Part shown: in pieces, positions 42,799 through 51,139 of the stretch
How positions within the stretch are numbered: the stretch's first letter is position 1
Layout of the letters: each line of letters begins with the position of its first letter
DNA from: Vibrio nitrifigilis
GTDB taxonomy: Bacteria; Pseudomonadota; Gammaproteobacteria; Enterobacterales; Vibrionaceae
DNA length: 64,000 bases
Direction of reading: 5' to 3'
Assembly (NCBI RefSeq): GCF_015686695.1
Contig: NZ_JADPMR010000001.1
Coordinates: 372,001-436,000, forward strand
Notes under the pieces: model-generated
Told to the model about the DNA's origin: nothing
Seen by the model: the letters and a program-made list of their open reading frames with translations, nothing else
The model's database searches: none
Position numbers and translations under genes: made by a program

Positions 42799-43737
42799 CT
42801 AAGATTGACTGAAAAATTTTAATCGACTCAGAATGAAAAATTCAAGACCAAAAATAACCACTAATCCAAGGCAAAACAAGGTAAACGCAATCGGGGATTC
42901 TGTGCCGGGAATACCTCCCACATTAACCCCTAGCAAGCCCGTTAAGAAACTGGTAGGTAAGAAGATCGCAGCGATAACCGAAAATAAATAGGTGTTTTGG
43001 TTCATTTTTTCTGCGTGATATTGGCGCAATTCACCTTTAATAATGTCCAGTTCACTCAAGAAAAAATCTAAATTTTCATTAATTCTTACGATGGTATTAA
43101 CGCTGTGACGAAGGCGTAACTGCTTAGATTCAGACAGAGGAATGTTCGAATTGAAATAGTCGTCAATGGCATATTGCTGAGGTTTAATAAACCGTTTAAT
43201 TTTTAGTAAGGCTTTATGCGTTTGCATTAACTCTTCGCTTAGCTCTAGCTCTTCATCAAATTTATCGATCTTATCTTCAATCGTATCTAGGTAGTTATCA
43301 ATATTACGATTTAATCCATCGATGATATTCATGACCAAATCGGCCAAATTATTAGGGCCTTTTTGATTTTCCAATTTTTCACGAATGGTCGCGACGGTTT
43401 TAGAAGGGATCCGGCGAGTAGAAATAATGGCACCATTTACATAGAGTAAACGAATACTCAACATGTCTTCTGGATTGGCATTCTGATTGAGGTTGACACC
43501 ACGTAAAATCAGTAAGAAATGGTTATCTTCATACTCTTCAAATAGAGGCCGAGTATCTTCGGCAAGTAAACTATCAATGATTGATGTCGGTACTTGATTC
43601 TTTTCTAGCCAAGGACGAACGGCATGTTCATCACGCATACAGTGATACCAATGATTCGGTTCAATACTCTCTGGGCTTAAAATATCACGCTGTGCATTGG
43701 TTTCGTTAAATTGCCAGTGATCAAGTAGAAAATCCAT
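42799..43737 (-). CDS. zntB: ZntB/CorA-family divalent cation transporter
   Basis: The 312-residue protein has a large cytoplasmic N-terminal domain and two C-terminal membrane helices with the signature GVNVGGIPG between them. The GVN sequence followed by GGIPG is characteristic of ZntB zinc transporters rather than CorA magnesium channels (GMN). It would be a pentamer in the inner membrane. The ion and direction are known only by family analogy. Confidence 0.85.
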   Translation of the reverse strand: MDFLLDHWQFNETNAQRDILSPESIEPNHWYHCMRDEHAVRPWLEKNQVPTSIIDSLLAEDTRPLFEEYEDNHFLLILRGVNLNQNANPEDMLSIRLLYVNGAIISTRRIPSKTVATIREKLENQKGPNNLADLVMNIIDGLNRNIDNYLDTIEDKIDKFDEELELSEELMQTHKALLKIKRFIKPQQYAIDDYFNSNIPLSESKQLRLRHSVNTIVRINENLDFFLSELDIIKGELRQYHAEKMNQNTYLFSVIAAIFLPTSFLTGLLGVNVGGIPGTESPIAFTLFCLGLVVIFGLEFFILSRLKFFSQS

Positions 43738-43761
43738 GCAATCTCCTTGAGATAAGTAGGC

Positions 43762-43784
43762 ACAGCTTCAATCAAAGAAGCTGT
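43762..43784 (-). other. Intergenic hairpin between RimK-like and ZntB-like genes
   Basis: ACAGCTTC and GAAGCTGT pair perfectly around 7 bases in the 56-base gap. It could attenuate transcription into the downstream genes. Confidence 0.4.
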
Positions 43785-43793
43785 ACTTTGGGG

Positions 43794-45245
43794 TTACAAT
43801 CCTCGCAGCTGAATACGGCGTAGGAACTCGGTCATGATGCGGTCATAAAGGAGATCGCCTAAGAAGCCGTCTTCTACAGTATGGTCGATACTTGGGTTGT
43901 CGTTAACCTCTATGACATAAACTTGACCATCTATCTCTTTTAGGTCAACACCATAGAGACCACCACCAATTAAGTTTGCTGCTTTTAATGCAGTATCAAC
44001 TACCGCTTTGGGTACTTGCTTCATATCAAAGCTTTCAAAACCGCCCGAACTTACCCGGCCACTATTAAAGTGTTGGTATATTTGCCAGTGACCACGACTC
44101 ATCATGTATTTACAGGCAAAAATTGGATGACGGTTTAAAATACCAATACGCCAGTCGTAGTCAGTTGGCATAAAGGCTTGCGCCAAAATCAACGCGCTTT
44201 TGCTAAATAGTTTGTCCGCTTCAGTTTCCAGTTCTTCAACGGTTTTTACTTTCACTACCCCACGTGAAAATGCGCCATCTGGAATTTTTAATACCAATGG
44301 GAAATCCAATACTTCCAACAAGTGCTCTTTCCAATCAGGATCAAAGCTCTGCAATATGACACTGTTAGGTGCAGGAACTTGGTTACGCTGGAGTAGCTCT
44401 GTGAGGAAGACTTTATTGGTACATTTCATAATGGATTCAGGATCATCCATCACAATTAATCCCATTTTTTCTGCTTTTTTCGCAAAACGGTAAGTGTAGT
44501 TACTGATGCTGGTTGTTGCACGAATAAATAGTGCATCAAACTCACCAAGACGTGAGCCATCATCGGGAGAAATAACTTCTAAATTCATGCCTAAACGATT
44601 GGCTGCACGGCGAAATCGTTTTAGTGCTGACTTATCAGAAGGTGGCATTTTTTCTTCTTCATCCACCAACATAGCAATATCGTAGCGATATTTTTTATCC
44701 TGTTTAGGGCGACGCCATACCTTACTTGAGAACATTTCCAGCGATTCAATGAAGAAGTCTTCTTCCTGACCTTGTAGATCCTGAAATGGAAATGGCGCTA
44801 CTTTCTTGATTTGCCAATGTCCGTCAAGCGTACCGACTTCAAGTTCGATCACGGGCACCATGAATTGTTCAAATAACAATCTTGCGAGTTTTTCCAAACC
44901 TTTATGTTGGGTACGGCCAAAGTAAATTTTGCAGCGGATAGGATCTTCTTCACTACATAATTTATGAATTTTGATTAAATCAGATGAAAGTAAAAGCGGT
45001 TGGTTGATGTCATTAATTGCCATTACTCGTGGAATAACACGGTGACCCCGCGCTTCCGCCATTAAAGAGCAGTAGTAGCCGCTGCTCATATAACCGTAAT
45101 CGCGACACAAGTTAACAACTTGAATACTTTTGTGATTGTGTTTCCAATCAGAGTTGAGATATTGATCGACACTAACAACTTGTTCAGAAGGGAAATATTG
45201 CTGCCAGTCACTGACTTTATCGGTCACGATTAAAAGGTTAGCCAT
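43794..45245 (-). CDS. RimK-family ATP-grasp ligase with RLAN N-terminal domain
   Basis: The 483-residue protein joins an N-terminal RimK-like ATP-grasp N domain (RLAN; VNLCRDYGYMSSGYYCSLMAEARGHRVIP) to a C-terminal ATP-grasp ligase. The ligase shows IRATTSISNYTYRFAKKAE, the nucleotide-binding lysines (LVLKIPDGAFSRGVVKV) and the metal-binding GLYGVDLKEIDGQVYVIEVNDNPS. RimK relatives add amino acids such as glutamate to the ends of proteins or peptides. It is divergent, 70 bases apart, from a GNAT/C39-peptidase fusion. Iyer and Aravind noted that RLAN ligases cluster with such genes and proposed peptide-modification systems. The actual substrate is unknown. Confidence 0.85.
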   Translation of the reverse strand: MANLLIVTDKVSDWQQYFPSEQVVSVDQYLNSDWKHNHKSIQVVNLCRDYGYMSSGYYCSLMAEARGHRVIPRVMAINDINQPLLLSSDLIKIHKLCSEEDPIRCKIYFGRTQHKGLEKLARLLFEQFMVPVIELEVGTLDGHWQIKKVAPFPFQDLQGQEEDFFIESLEMFSSKVWRRPKQDKKYRYDIAMLVDEEEKMPPSDKSALKRFRRAANRLGMNLEVISPDDGSRLGEFDALFIRATTSISNYTYRFAKKAEKMGLIVMDDPESIMKCTNKVFLTELLQRNQVPAPNSVILQSFDPDWKEHLLEVLDFPLVLKIPDGAFSRGVVKVKTVEELETEADKLFSKSALILAQAFMPTDYDWRIGILNRHPIFACKYMMSRGHWQIYQHFNSGRVSSGGFESFDMKQVPKAVVDTALKAANLIGGGLYGVDLKEIDGQVYVIEVNDNPSIDHTVEDGFLGDLLYDRIMTEFLRRIQLRGL

Positions 45246-45315
45246 AACTATAGGTTTCCTGTTGCATTGGATCTATGATTGATGCGCAATCTTGCTAACC
45301 ACCTAAGGACATCGT

Positions 45316-46404
45316 ATGGACTTTCGTCATGCGAAGAGTACTGACCTCACTGCGCTTAATGCATTAGAGCTGGCGCTGTTTGATGGAGATAGAATTTCTC
45401 CCCGCCAAATGAAGCGCTTTTTGCAATCCCCTCATGCCATTCTCTTTGTTGCGGATTCCGGCGAGCAATTAGCGGGTTATGCATTACTACTATTTCATCA
45501 AGGTACACAGCTTTCAAGGTTATATTCGATTGCCGTAACACCTGATTTCAGAGGCCGGGGGATTGCTCAAAAATTACTGGAGCAATGCGAGCGTGCTGCT
45601 CTTGATCAAGGCTCGACTACATTAAGACTAGAAGTGCGAGAAGACAATACTGCTGCGATAAATTTATATGAAAAATTAGGCTATCAGACATTCAAGCTAC
45701 TGATTCATTACTACGACGATCTGTGTGATGGCCGTCGGTTACAAAAGCGCTTAACTCCAACAGAACCCAAAGTCATGCTCAATATGCCTTTGTATGTGCA
45801 AACGACCCCTTTTACTTGTGGTGCTGCATGTCTTTTAATGAGTTTTGGGTGCTTGAATCCAGAGTATGAACCTAGCCGAACTGAAGAGTTGCAACTGTGG
45901 CGTGAGGCGACAACGATCTTTATGGCTGCTGGACATGGAGGGTGTAGTGGTCATGGTTTAGCGTTAGCTGCATCTCGTCGTGGTTATCATGTCGAGCTTT
46001 GGAGTCAATCGAGAGGGATCCCGTTTATTGATAGTGTGCGGGATGAGAATAAAAAAGCAGTGATAGAAATCGTTCATCAAGACTTTTGCCATCAGTTAGA
46101 GCACTCAGATACCCATATGATTGATGCTCCACCAACCCAAGCGCAATTTGAACAGTGGATAAGGCAAGGTGCTTGCGTATTACTACTGATTAGTACTTAT
46201 CGGTTTGATGGTAAAAAGGAACCGCATTGGATTATTTTAAGTGGCATGAGTGAGAAGTTTTTTTTCTTTCACGATCCTCACTCTGAAACAGAAAATGATG
46301 TGATGGCATCTGGCTACGTGCCTGTTGGTAAAGCTGCGCTCCAACAGATTATTGGTTTTGGAAAGCAGAAACAGATCGCTTGCGTCGTGATCCAAAATAA
46401 ATAA
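45316..46404 (+). CDS. GNAT acetyltransferase fused to C39-like cysteine peptidase (DUF3335)
   Basis: Residues 1-145 form a GNAT N-acyltransferase domain (RLYSIAVTPDFRGRGIAQKLL, then LRLEVREDNTAAINLYEKLGY). Residues 155-362 form a papain-like C39-type peptidase domain with Gln162 and nucleophile C168 in TPFTCGAACLLMSFG, a histidine in KKEPHWIILSG and an aspartate in FFHDPHSE. The combination is typical of proteins next to RLAN/RimK ligases, as here. A shared operator region of 70 bases suggests joint expression. The pair could make and process a modified peptide; no precursor peptide gene is obvious. Function is inference from architecture and neighbour. Confidence 0.82.
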   Translation: MDFRHAKSTDLTALNALELALFDGDRISPRQMKRFLQSPHAILFVADSGEQLAGYALLLFHQGTQLSRLYSIAVTPDFRGRGIAQKLLEQCERAALDQGSTTLRLEVREDNTAAINLYEKLGYQTFKLLIHYYDDLCDGRRLQKRLTPTEPKVMLNMPLYVQTTPFTCGAACLLMSFGCLNPEYEPSRTEELQLWREATTIFMAAGHGGCSGHGLALAASRRGYHVELWSQSRGIPFIDSVRDENKKAVIEIVHQDFCHQLEHSDTHMIDAPPTQAQFEQWIRQGACVLLLISTYRFDGKKEPHWIILSGMSEKFFFFHDPHSETENDVMASGYVPVGKAALQQIIGFGKQKQIACVVIQNK

Positions 46405-46408
46405 AAAA

Positions 46409-46440
46409 TAAGGACAGGCACGGTTTCATGCCAGTCCTTA
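46409..46440. terminator. Terminator after the GNAT/C39 gene
   Basis: TAAGGACAGGCA and TGCCAGTCCTTA pair with one A-A mismatch around 8 bases, flanked by A/T runs. Confidence 0.65.
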
Positions 46441-46543
46441 TTATAAAAATTCAGTCTGTATTTTATGTATAACTAATTAATATTAAATGATTTTTAATAA
46501 TAATATTAAATTAGGTGCAATTGAATTTTCATATTATTCAATA

Positions 46544-46556
46544 TGAAGTTTTTTCA
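46544..46556. promoter_or_regulatory. MetR-box candidate upstream of the MetE-like gene
   Basis: TGAAGTTTTTTCA is an exact TGAA-N5-TTCA MetR site, 74 bases before the ATG. A second TGAATTTTCA lies close upstream. Confidence 0.5.
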
Positions 46557-46629
46557 TTTGGCCATCTATACGTCTCTGAGTATTATGAAACGGAACTAAA
46601 GAATTCCTACAAATTCAGGGAGAAATACA

Positions 46630-47808
46630 ATGCCTCAATCTCAGCTTAAAGCACCTTTCCATGCCGACGTTGTCGGTAGTTACCTACGCCCTCAATATCT
46701 CCATGATGCGCGTCGCCAATTTGAAAACGGTGATATTGATGCCGCTCAGCTAAAAGCGATTGAAGACAAGGCCATCACTGAATTAGTCGAAAAACAAAAA
46801 TCACTAGGCTTGAAAGTGATTACCGATGGTGAATTCCGTCGCTCATACTGGCACTTAGATTTTATGTGGGGTCTAAACGGTGTTGAACACCATGAACTAA
46901 ATAAAGGCTACCAATTCGTGAATATGGTAACCCGTGCAGACAGTGCTCGCCTAACTGGTAAATTATCCGGTGAAAATCACCCATTCATTGAGCACTTCAA
47001 GTTCTTGGCTGACTTAGCGGATGAAAACGTTCTTCCTCGTTTGACTGTTCCTGCGCCAGCACAATTTCTTGCGGAACTTCAACGTTCTGAAAATCAGGAA
47101 ACAACCAAAGCAGTTTATGCTGATGAAAATGAACTTATCGAAGATATTGCTAAAGCATACCAAACGTTCTTTAAAGAGCTAGCAGCGGCAGGTTGTACTA
47201 ACGTACAAATTGATGACTGTACTTGGGGCATGCTTGTTGACCCTAAATTCGCAGCAAAAGGCGCAGCAGATACACCATTATCAGAAGCAAGTGCATGCGG
47301 ATGTGGCGCTTCTCATGAGCTATCCCATGAAACTCGCGTTGCTGATGCAGCAGAAGCTTATCTAACAGTAAACAACAAAGCTATCGAGAACGCACCGGAA
47401 GGTTTAACTGTAACGACTCACGTATGTCGTGGTAACTACCGTTCTCACTGGGCTGCAAGTGGCGGTTACGCTCCAGTTGCTAAAGTTTTATTTGGTCGTG
47501 AAAATGTTGATGCCTACTACCTAGAGTTTGATACTGACCGCGCAGGTGATTTTTCTCCACTTGCTGAAGTAACGGGTGATAAAAAAGTCGTTCTCGGATT
47601 GGTTTCTTCTAAAATTCCAGAGCTAGAAGATGCAGCGACGATTGTGGCTCGTATTAAAGAAGCCTCTCAATACGTTCCTTTAGAACGTCTTTACTTAAGT
47701 ACTCAGTGTGGTTTTGCTTCTACTGAAGAAGGTAATGCTCTGACTGAAGAAGAACAGTGGGCGAAAATCAAACTGGTTCAAGAAGTAGCGAAACAAGTTT
47801 GGGAATAA
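46630..47808 (+). CDS. MetE C-terminal-domain-like methyltransferase (cobalamin-independent methionine synthase family)
   Basis: The 392-residue protein corresponds to the catalytic C-terminal barrel of MetE without the N-terminal half, like B. subtilis YxjG/YxjH. The zinc ligands are visible as histidine and cysteine in THVCRGN near residue 260 and cysteine in STQCGFAST near 355. QIDDCTWGMLVD carries the substrate-binding aspartates. It would transfer a methyl group to homocysteine or a related thiol from a donor not evident here. A MetR-like box upstream supports a link with methionine metabolism. An insertion CGCGASHELSHE near residues 215-226 is unusual. Single gene with strong terminator. 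Confidence 0.85.
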   Translation: MPQSQLKAPFHADVVGSYLRPQYLHDARRQFENGDIDAAQLKAIEDKAITELVEKQKSLGLKVITDGEFRRSYWHLDFMWGLNGVEHHELNKGYQFVNMVTRADSARLTGKLSGENHPFIEHFKFLADLADENVLPRLTVPAPAQFLAELQRSENQETTKAVYADENELIEDIAKAYQTFFKELAAAGCTNVQIDDCTWGMLVDPKFAAKGAADTPLSEASACGCGASHELSHETRVADAAEAYLTVNNKAIENAPEGLTVTTHVCRGNYRSHWAASGGYAPVAKVLFGRENVDAYYLEFDTDRAGDFSPLAEVTGDKKVVLGLVSSKIPELEDAATIVARIKEASQYVPLERLYLSTQCGFASTEEGNALTEEEQWAKIKLVQEVAKQVWE

Positions 47809-47842
47809 GTTAAATATATCAAATAGATATAATTTTTCTTTT

Positions 47843-47875
47843 AAAAAGCAGTATCTCGTTGAGATACTGCTTTTT
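47843..47875 (+). terminator. Terminator of the MetE-like gene
   Basis: A perfect 15-bp stem (47843-47857 with 47861-47875), GTT loop and T-run. Confidence 0.92.
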
Positions 47876-47910
47876 GTTGTAGCTTACTTAAATCATTCAC
47901 GCATAGACAG

Positions 47911-47933
47911 AAAAAGAGAGCCGAGACTCTCTT
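47911..47933 (-). terminator. Terminator of add
   Basis: AAGAGAG and CTCTCTT pair around 6 bases just beyond the add stop. On the minus strand a T-run follows. Confidence 0.7.
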
Positions 47934-47938
47934 AGGAA

Positions 47939-48946
47939 TTAGCCATGAATGGTTAAGAATTTGTGCACCGTGTTCTTCATTTGCTGTTTTTCTTGATCAG
48001 CAATGAAGCTTGCTTCAATCGCATTAAGCGTAAATTGTGCTAGCTCTTCATGGCTCATTGGATGCGCATCTGCAACGGCATTGAAGTTGTCGGTCATGTA
48101 GCCACCAAAGTAGGCGGGGTCATCGGAGTTGATGGTGACGCACAATCCTTGACGCAGTAGTTCCACGATGTTGTGTTCTTCCATCTCTTCAAACACTTTT
48201 AACTTGAGATTTGACAGTGGGCAAACGGTGAGTGGCATGCGCGTTTCAGCCAATTCAGTGACTAATGCTTTATCTTCAACACAGCGAACCCCATGATCGA
48301 CACGGTGGACACCGAGAATATCGATGGCATTACGAATATTCATTGCTGGGCCTTCTTCACCTGCGTGGGCAACGGCTAAAAATCCGGCCTCATGAGCTTG
48401 GCGGAAAACTTCAGTAAATTTTTCTGGTGGATGACCTTGTTCAGAAGAGTCGAGACCCACACCAATGATTTTGTCTTTGTATGGTAATGCTTGTTCAAGT
48501 GTTTTGATGGCGTCTTCTTCGCTGAGATGGCGTAAGAAACACATGATGATCTGGCTAGAGATCCCCAGTTCCTTTTTGCCTTGGTCTAGCGCTTTACTGA
48601 TTCCTTCAATCACGGTTTCAAAAGCCACACCACGCGCAGTATGCGTTTGTGGATCAAAGAAGATTTCTGTATGAATAACATTGTCTTCTTTACAGCGCAG
48701 TAAATAAGCCCAAGTCAGATCGTAAAAGTCTTGCTCATGGAGAAGTACGTTTGCACCTTGATAATAGATATCTAGGAAGTCTTGTAAGTTAGTAAACTGA
48801 TAGGCATCGCGCACTTCCTGTGGTGAAGTGAAGGGTATGTCTACCTGGTTACGCTGAGCCAGTTCAAACATCAATTCAGGCTCTAGTGAACCTTCGATAT
48901 GTAGATGCAGTTCTACCTTAGGTAGTTGCTGAATAAAGCGGTGCAT
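47939..48946 (-). CDS. add: Adenosine deaminase
   Basis: Add converts adenosine and deoxyadenosine to inosine and deoxyinosine. The 335-residue product has the metal-binding HLHIEGS near residue 13, AVAHAGEEGPA (histidine and catalytic glutamate), VDHGVRC, and TINSDDPAYFGG with the metal aspartate near 278. The length matches E. coli Add (333). It stands alone and complements the deo and nucleoside-transport genes in the same window. Confidence 0.95.
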   Translation of the reverse strand: MHRFIQQLPKVELHLHIEGSLEPELMFELAQRNQVDIPFTSPQEVRDAYQFTNLQDFLDIYYQGANVLLHEQDFYDLTWAYLLRCKEDNVIHTEIFFDPQTHTARGVAFETVIEGISKALDQGKKELGISSQIIMCFLRHLSEEDAIKTLEQALPYKDKIIGVGLDSSEQGHPPEKFTEVFRQAHEAGFLAVAHAGEEGPAMNIRNAIDILGVHRVDHGVRCVEDKALVTELAETRMPLTVCPLSNLKLKVFEEMEEHNIVELLRQGLCVTINSDDPAYFGGYMTDNFNAVADAHPMSHEELAQFTLNAIEASFIADQEKQQMKNTVHKFLTIHG

Positions 48947-49001
48947 GCAATCCCCTTGTTTTTCATCAAAGCAGGTGTAGTGATTAAAGTGCTAAATAAT
49001 A

Positions 49002-49267
49002 TATACCCAAGTAACCTCAAGATGCTGTTTCAGCGAGAATGTATTCGCTCTTAGGCAAGGCACTGATTTGAAGACATAGTCATTCTACGTTGAAAATCAG
49101 TAACACAGCCTAGGAGCGAATAAAACTCGCCCTTTGGGAGCTCATCAACAAACCTATTTCTACGCCCAATCACGTTAAAAGGGAATGACCATTCCTGCCG
49201 TGATTGAGCTTGACCTAGGCTCGTTGATGAAGCTCTGAATCCTGCATCTTGAGGTCATTTGGGTATA
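49002..49267. mobile_element. 266-bp MITE, full copy 2
   Basis: It is nearly identical to 28774-29039 in sequence, length and orientation. The one clear difference I noticed is near the right end (CATCTTGAGG against CATCTCGAGG). The high identity suggests recent movement or gene conversion. It fills most of the 475-base gap between add and dapD; the remainder holds the dapD terminator and repeat. Confidence 0.85.
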
Positions 49268-49304
49268 ACTATAAGCACAAAATATGCCATATGACGGATA
49301 TAGG

Positions 49305-49333
49305 AAAAAGGCTAGCACTTAGGTGCTAGCCTT
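49305..49333 (-). terminator. Terminator of dapD
   Basis: AAGGCTAGCAC and GTGCTAGCCTT form a perfect 11-bp stem with a 4-base loop. On the minus strand a run of T follows. Confidence 0.85.
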
Positions 49334-49375
49334 CCATCAATAGCATGTTTTAAAAGATAATTTTAAAACTCTGGC

Positions 49376-49465
49376 CTGATTAGTTGTTGCTGTGTAGCGC
49401 GCTGTTTAGTTCAACTGCTGATTAGTTGTTGCTGTGTAGCGCGCTGTTTAGTTCAACTGCTGATT
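49376..49465. repeat. 42-bp tandem duplication covering the 3' end of dapD
   Basis: A 42-base unit occurs twice without mismatch (first at 49378-49419, second at 49420-49461, identity extending from 49376 to 49465). The copy inside the gene encodes the final residues SAVELNSALHSNN and the stop. The outer copy repeats the same codons and stop in frame just beyond it. Confidence 0.9.
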
Positions 49466-50453
49466 TGTTTGCTAGGCACTCAACTTGACCAGTTTGTGAA
49501 TTACGGCGGAATAGTAGATCAGAAACCCCTGCTAGGTCACGTGCTTTTACAATTTCTACTTCTTTTCCTTCTTTATCTAGCATGCGTACTTTTGTACCCG
49601 CTGTTACATAAAGACCTGATTCAACAGTACAACGGTCACCTAGAGGGAAACCAAGACCTGCGTTTGCGCCAAGCAGTGAGTTTTCGCCGATAGATACAAC
49701 GACTTTACCGCCACCAGATAGCGTACCCATGATAGATGCGCCGCCGCCGATGTCTGAACCATTGCCGACCATAACACCAGCAGAGATACGACCTTCAACC
49801 ATGCTTACACCTGTTGTACCTGCATTGAAGTTAATGAAACCTTCGTGCATAACGGTTGTGCCTTCGCCCACGTGAGCACCCAAACGTACACGAGACGTGT
49901 CAGCAATACGAGTACCCGTTGGTACCACGTAATCAACCATTTTAGGGAATTTATCAACACAATCGACAGACAGTGCACGGCCTGCTAGACGAGCTTCGAT
50001 TTGACGGTCTGCCAATTCAGGTAGATCGATTGGACCTTCGTTAGTCCATGCAATGTTGTGTAGAAGACCGAAGATGCCATCAAGCACAGTACCGTGAGGT
50101 TGTACTAGGCGGTGTGAGATAAGTTGAAGTTTTAGGAAACCTTCAGCAACGCTTGTTGGCTGTTCATCCGTCGCCAAAATAACGAGTACAAGAGGTTGAG
50201 ATGAAGCAGCTGCTTTTTCTGCAAATGTTGCGCTTGCTGCCTGATCGTTTGCTGCAAATACTGCTGCGATAGCCGATGCTTGTTCTGCCGCTACTTCAAC
50301 CGCTTGATTACCTTCAGCATAATCGGTTGCTGCTGTTAGTTCTGCAACCAGTTTGTCGCTTGGATTTAGGATTGGCGTTGGGAAAAATGCTTCAATGATT
50401 TTTCCATCACGGTTTTTTGTTGCGCTACCAAAGCCAATTGCAAAGTGAGCCAT
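49422..50453 (-). CDS. dapD: Tetrahydrodipicolinate N-succinyltransferase (long form)
   Basis: DapD succinylates tetrahydrodipicolinate in the lysine/diaminopimelate pathway, needed for peptidoglycan. The 343-residue product is the long form found in Vibrio and Pseudomonas, not the 274-residue E. coli type. The second half is a left-handed beta-helix of hexapeptide repeats (GAHVGEGTTVMHEGFINFNA, then SDIGGGASIMGTLSGGG). The stop lies inside a 42-bp tandem duplication, so the last 14 codons including the stop are present twice in frame. The reading frame itself is intact. Single gene with terminator. Confidence 0.95.
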   Translation of the reverse strand: MAHFAIGFGSATKNRDGKIIEAFFPTPILNPSDKLVAELTAATDYAEGNQAVEVAAEQASAIAAVFAANDQAASATFAEKAAASSQPLVLVILATDEQPTSVAEGFLKLQLISHRLVQPHGTVLDGIFGLLHNIAWTNEGPIDLPELADRQIEARLAGRALSVDCVDKFPKMVDYVVPTGTRIADTSRVRLGAHVGEGTTVMHEGFINFNAGTTGVSMVEGRISAGVMVGNGSDIGGGASIMGTLSGGGKVVVSIGENSLLGANAGLGFPLGDRCTVESGLYVTAGTKVRMLDKEGKEVEIVKARDLAGVSDLLFRRNSQTGQVECLANKSAVELNSALHSNN

Positions 50454-50650
50454 AAGGAGTCTCCATTTATTTAATTTGTTATTCCAGCACTCGTGGGTTG
50501 AGCCGAGCCACGGTGATTTGATTTGTTGAGAGCCATCTTAAAGAGAGTTTTCCGCAGAAGAAAGGGCAAAAGTGTAAGACGTCGGTTAGACGATACCCTT
50601 TGTCTTTTTATCGATATGTATCTTTAGGCGGAAGTTGGCTGTTTTAAATG

Positions 50651-50676
50651 AAAAAACCGCTGCGATGGCAACGGTT
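50651..50676 (-). terminator. Terminator of yebG
   Basis: On the minus strand AACCG and CGGTT with an inner GC pair flank a short loop and are followed by TTTTTT. Confidence 0.6.
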
Positions 50677-50733
50677 AGGTATTAATGTCTCAGTGATTTG
50701 AGACTGATGATATAGCGAAAGAAAAAAGAGAGG

Positions 50734-51027
50734 TTACGCTGCGTCGTCTACCGCTGGTTTTTCTTCTTTTACTGCTTTTGGTTTTTTCGGCGTTGGTTTA
50801 CGTTTTGCACCGAGAGCATAAAGCACGTCTTCTTTATTTTGCGCAAGGAACATGGCCAGTTCTTCTTGCTTGTCTTCCTGCTCTATTAATTCACTTTTAC
50901 CTAGCAACTCAAAAAGCTCATCCGCCATATCCAGCATTTTGTCATAAGCGTCAGCTTCGGCTTTTGAGGTAAAGGTCATTTTCTCTTCTCCGTTGCGTTC
51001 CACCACGTACTTAACGATGACAGCCAT
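50734..51027 (-). CDS. yebG: YebG, SOS-induced protein
   Basis: The 97-residue protein matches E. coli YebG at the N-terminus (MAVIVKYVVERNGEEKMTFTSKAEADAYDKMLDMADEL). It has the same charged helical middle, and the C-terminal tail is rich in lysine, proline and alanine. YebG is a LexA-controlled, DNA damage-inducible protein of unknown function. A near-ideal LexA box lies about 30 bases upstream of the ATG. The neighbouring rec genes fit a DNA-repair setting. Confidence 0.92.
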   Translation of the reverse strand: MAVIVKYVVERNGEEKMTFTSKAEADAYDKMLDMADELFELLGKSELIEQEDKQEELAMFLAQNKEDVLYALGAKRKPTPKKPKAVKEEKPAVDDAA

Positions 51028-51058
51028 GGTTAATCCTCTATTAGTTTGCTCATAAAAT

Positions 51059-51078
51059 TACTGTCTATTTATACAGCA
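51059..51078 (-). promoter_or_regulatory. LexA (SOS) box upstream of yebG
   Basis: TACTGTCTATTTATACAGCA contains CTGT-N8-ACAG exactly (51061-51076), the LexA consensus core. Confidence 0.85.
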
Positions 51079-51139
51079 GGTTTACTAATAAGTCTAGTGA
51101 CTGTTGGTAAAGTGAGATAACACGCAGGCAGGCGTTGCA

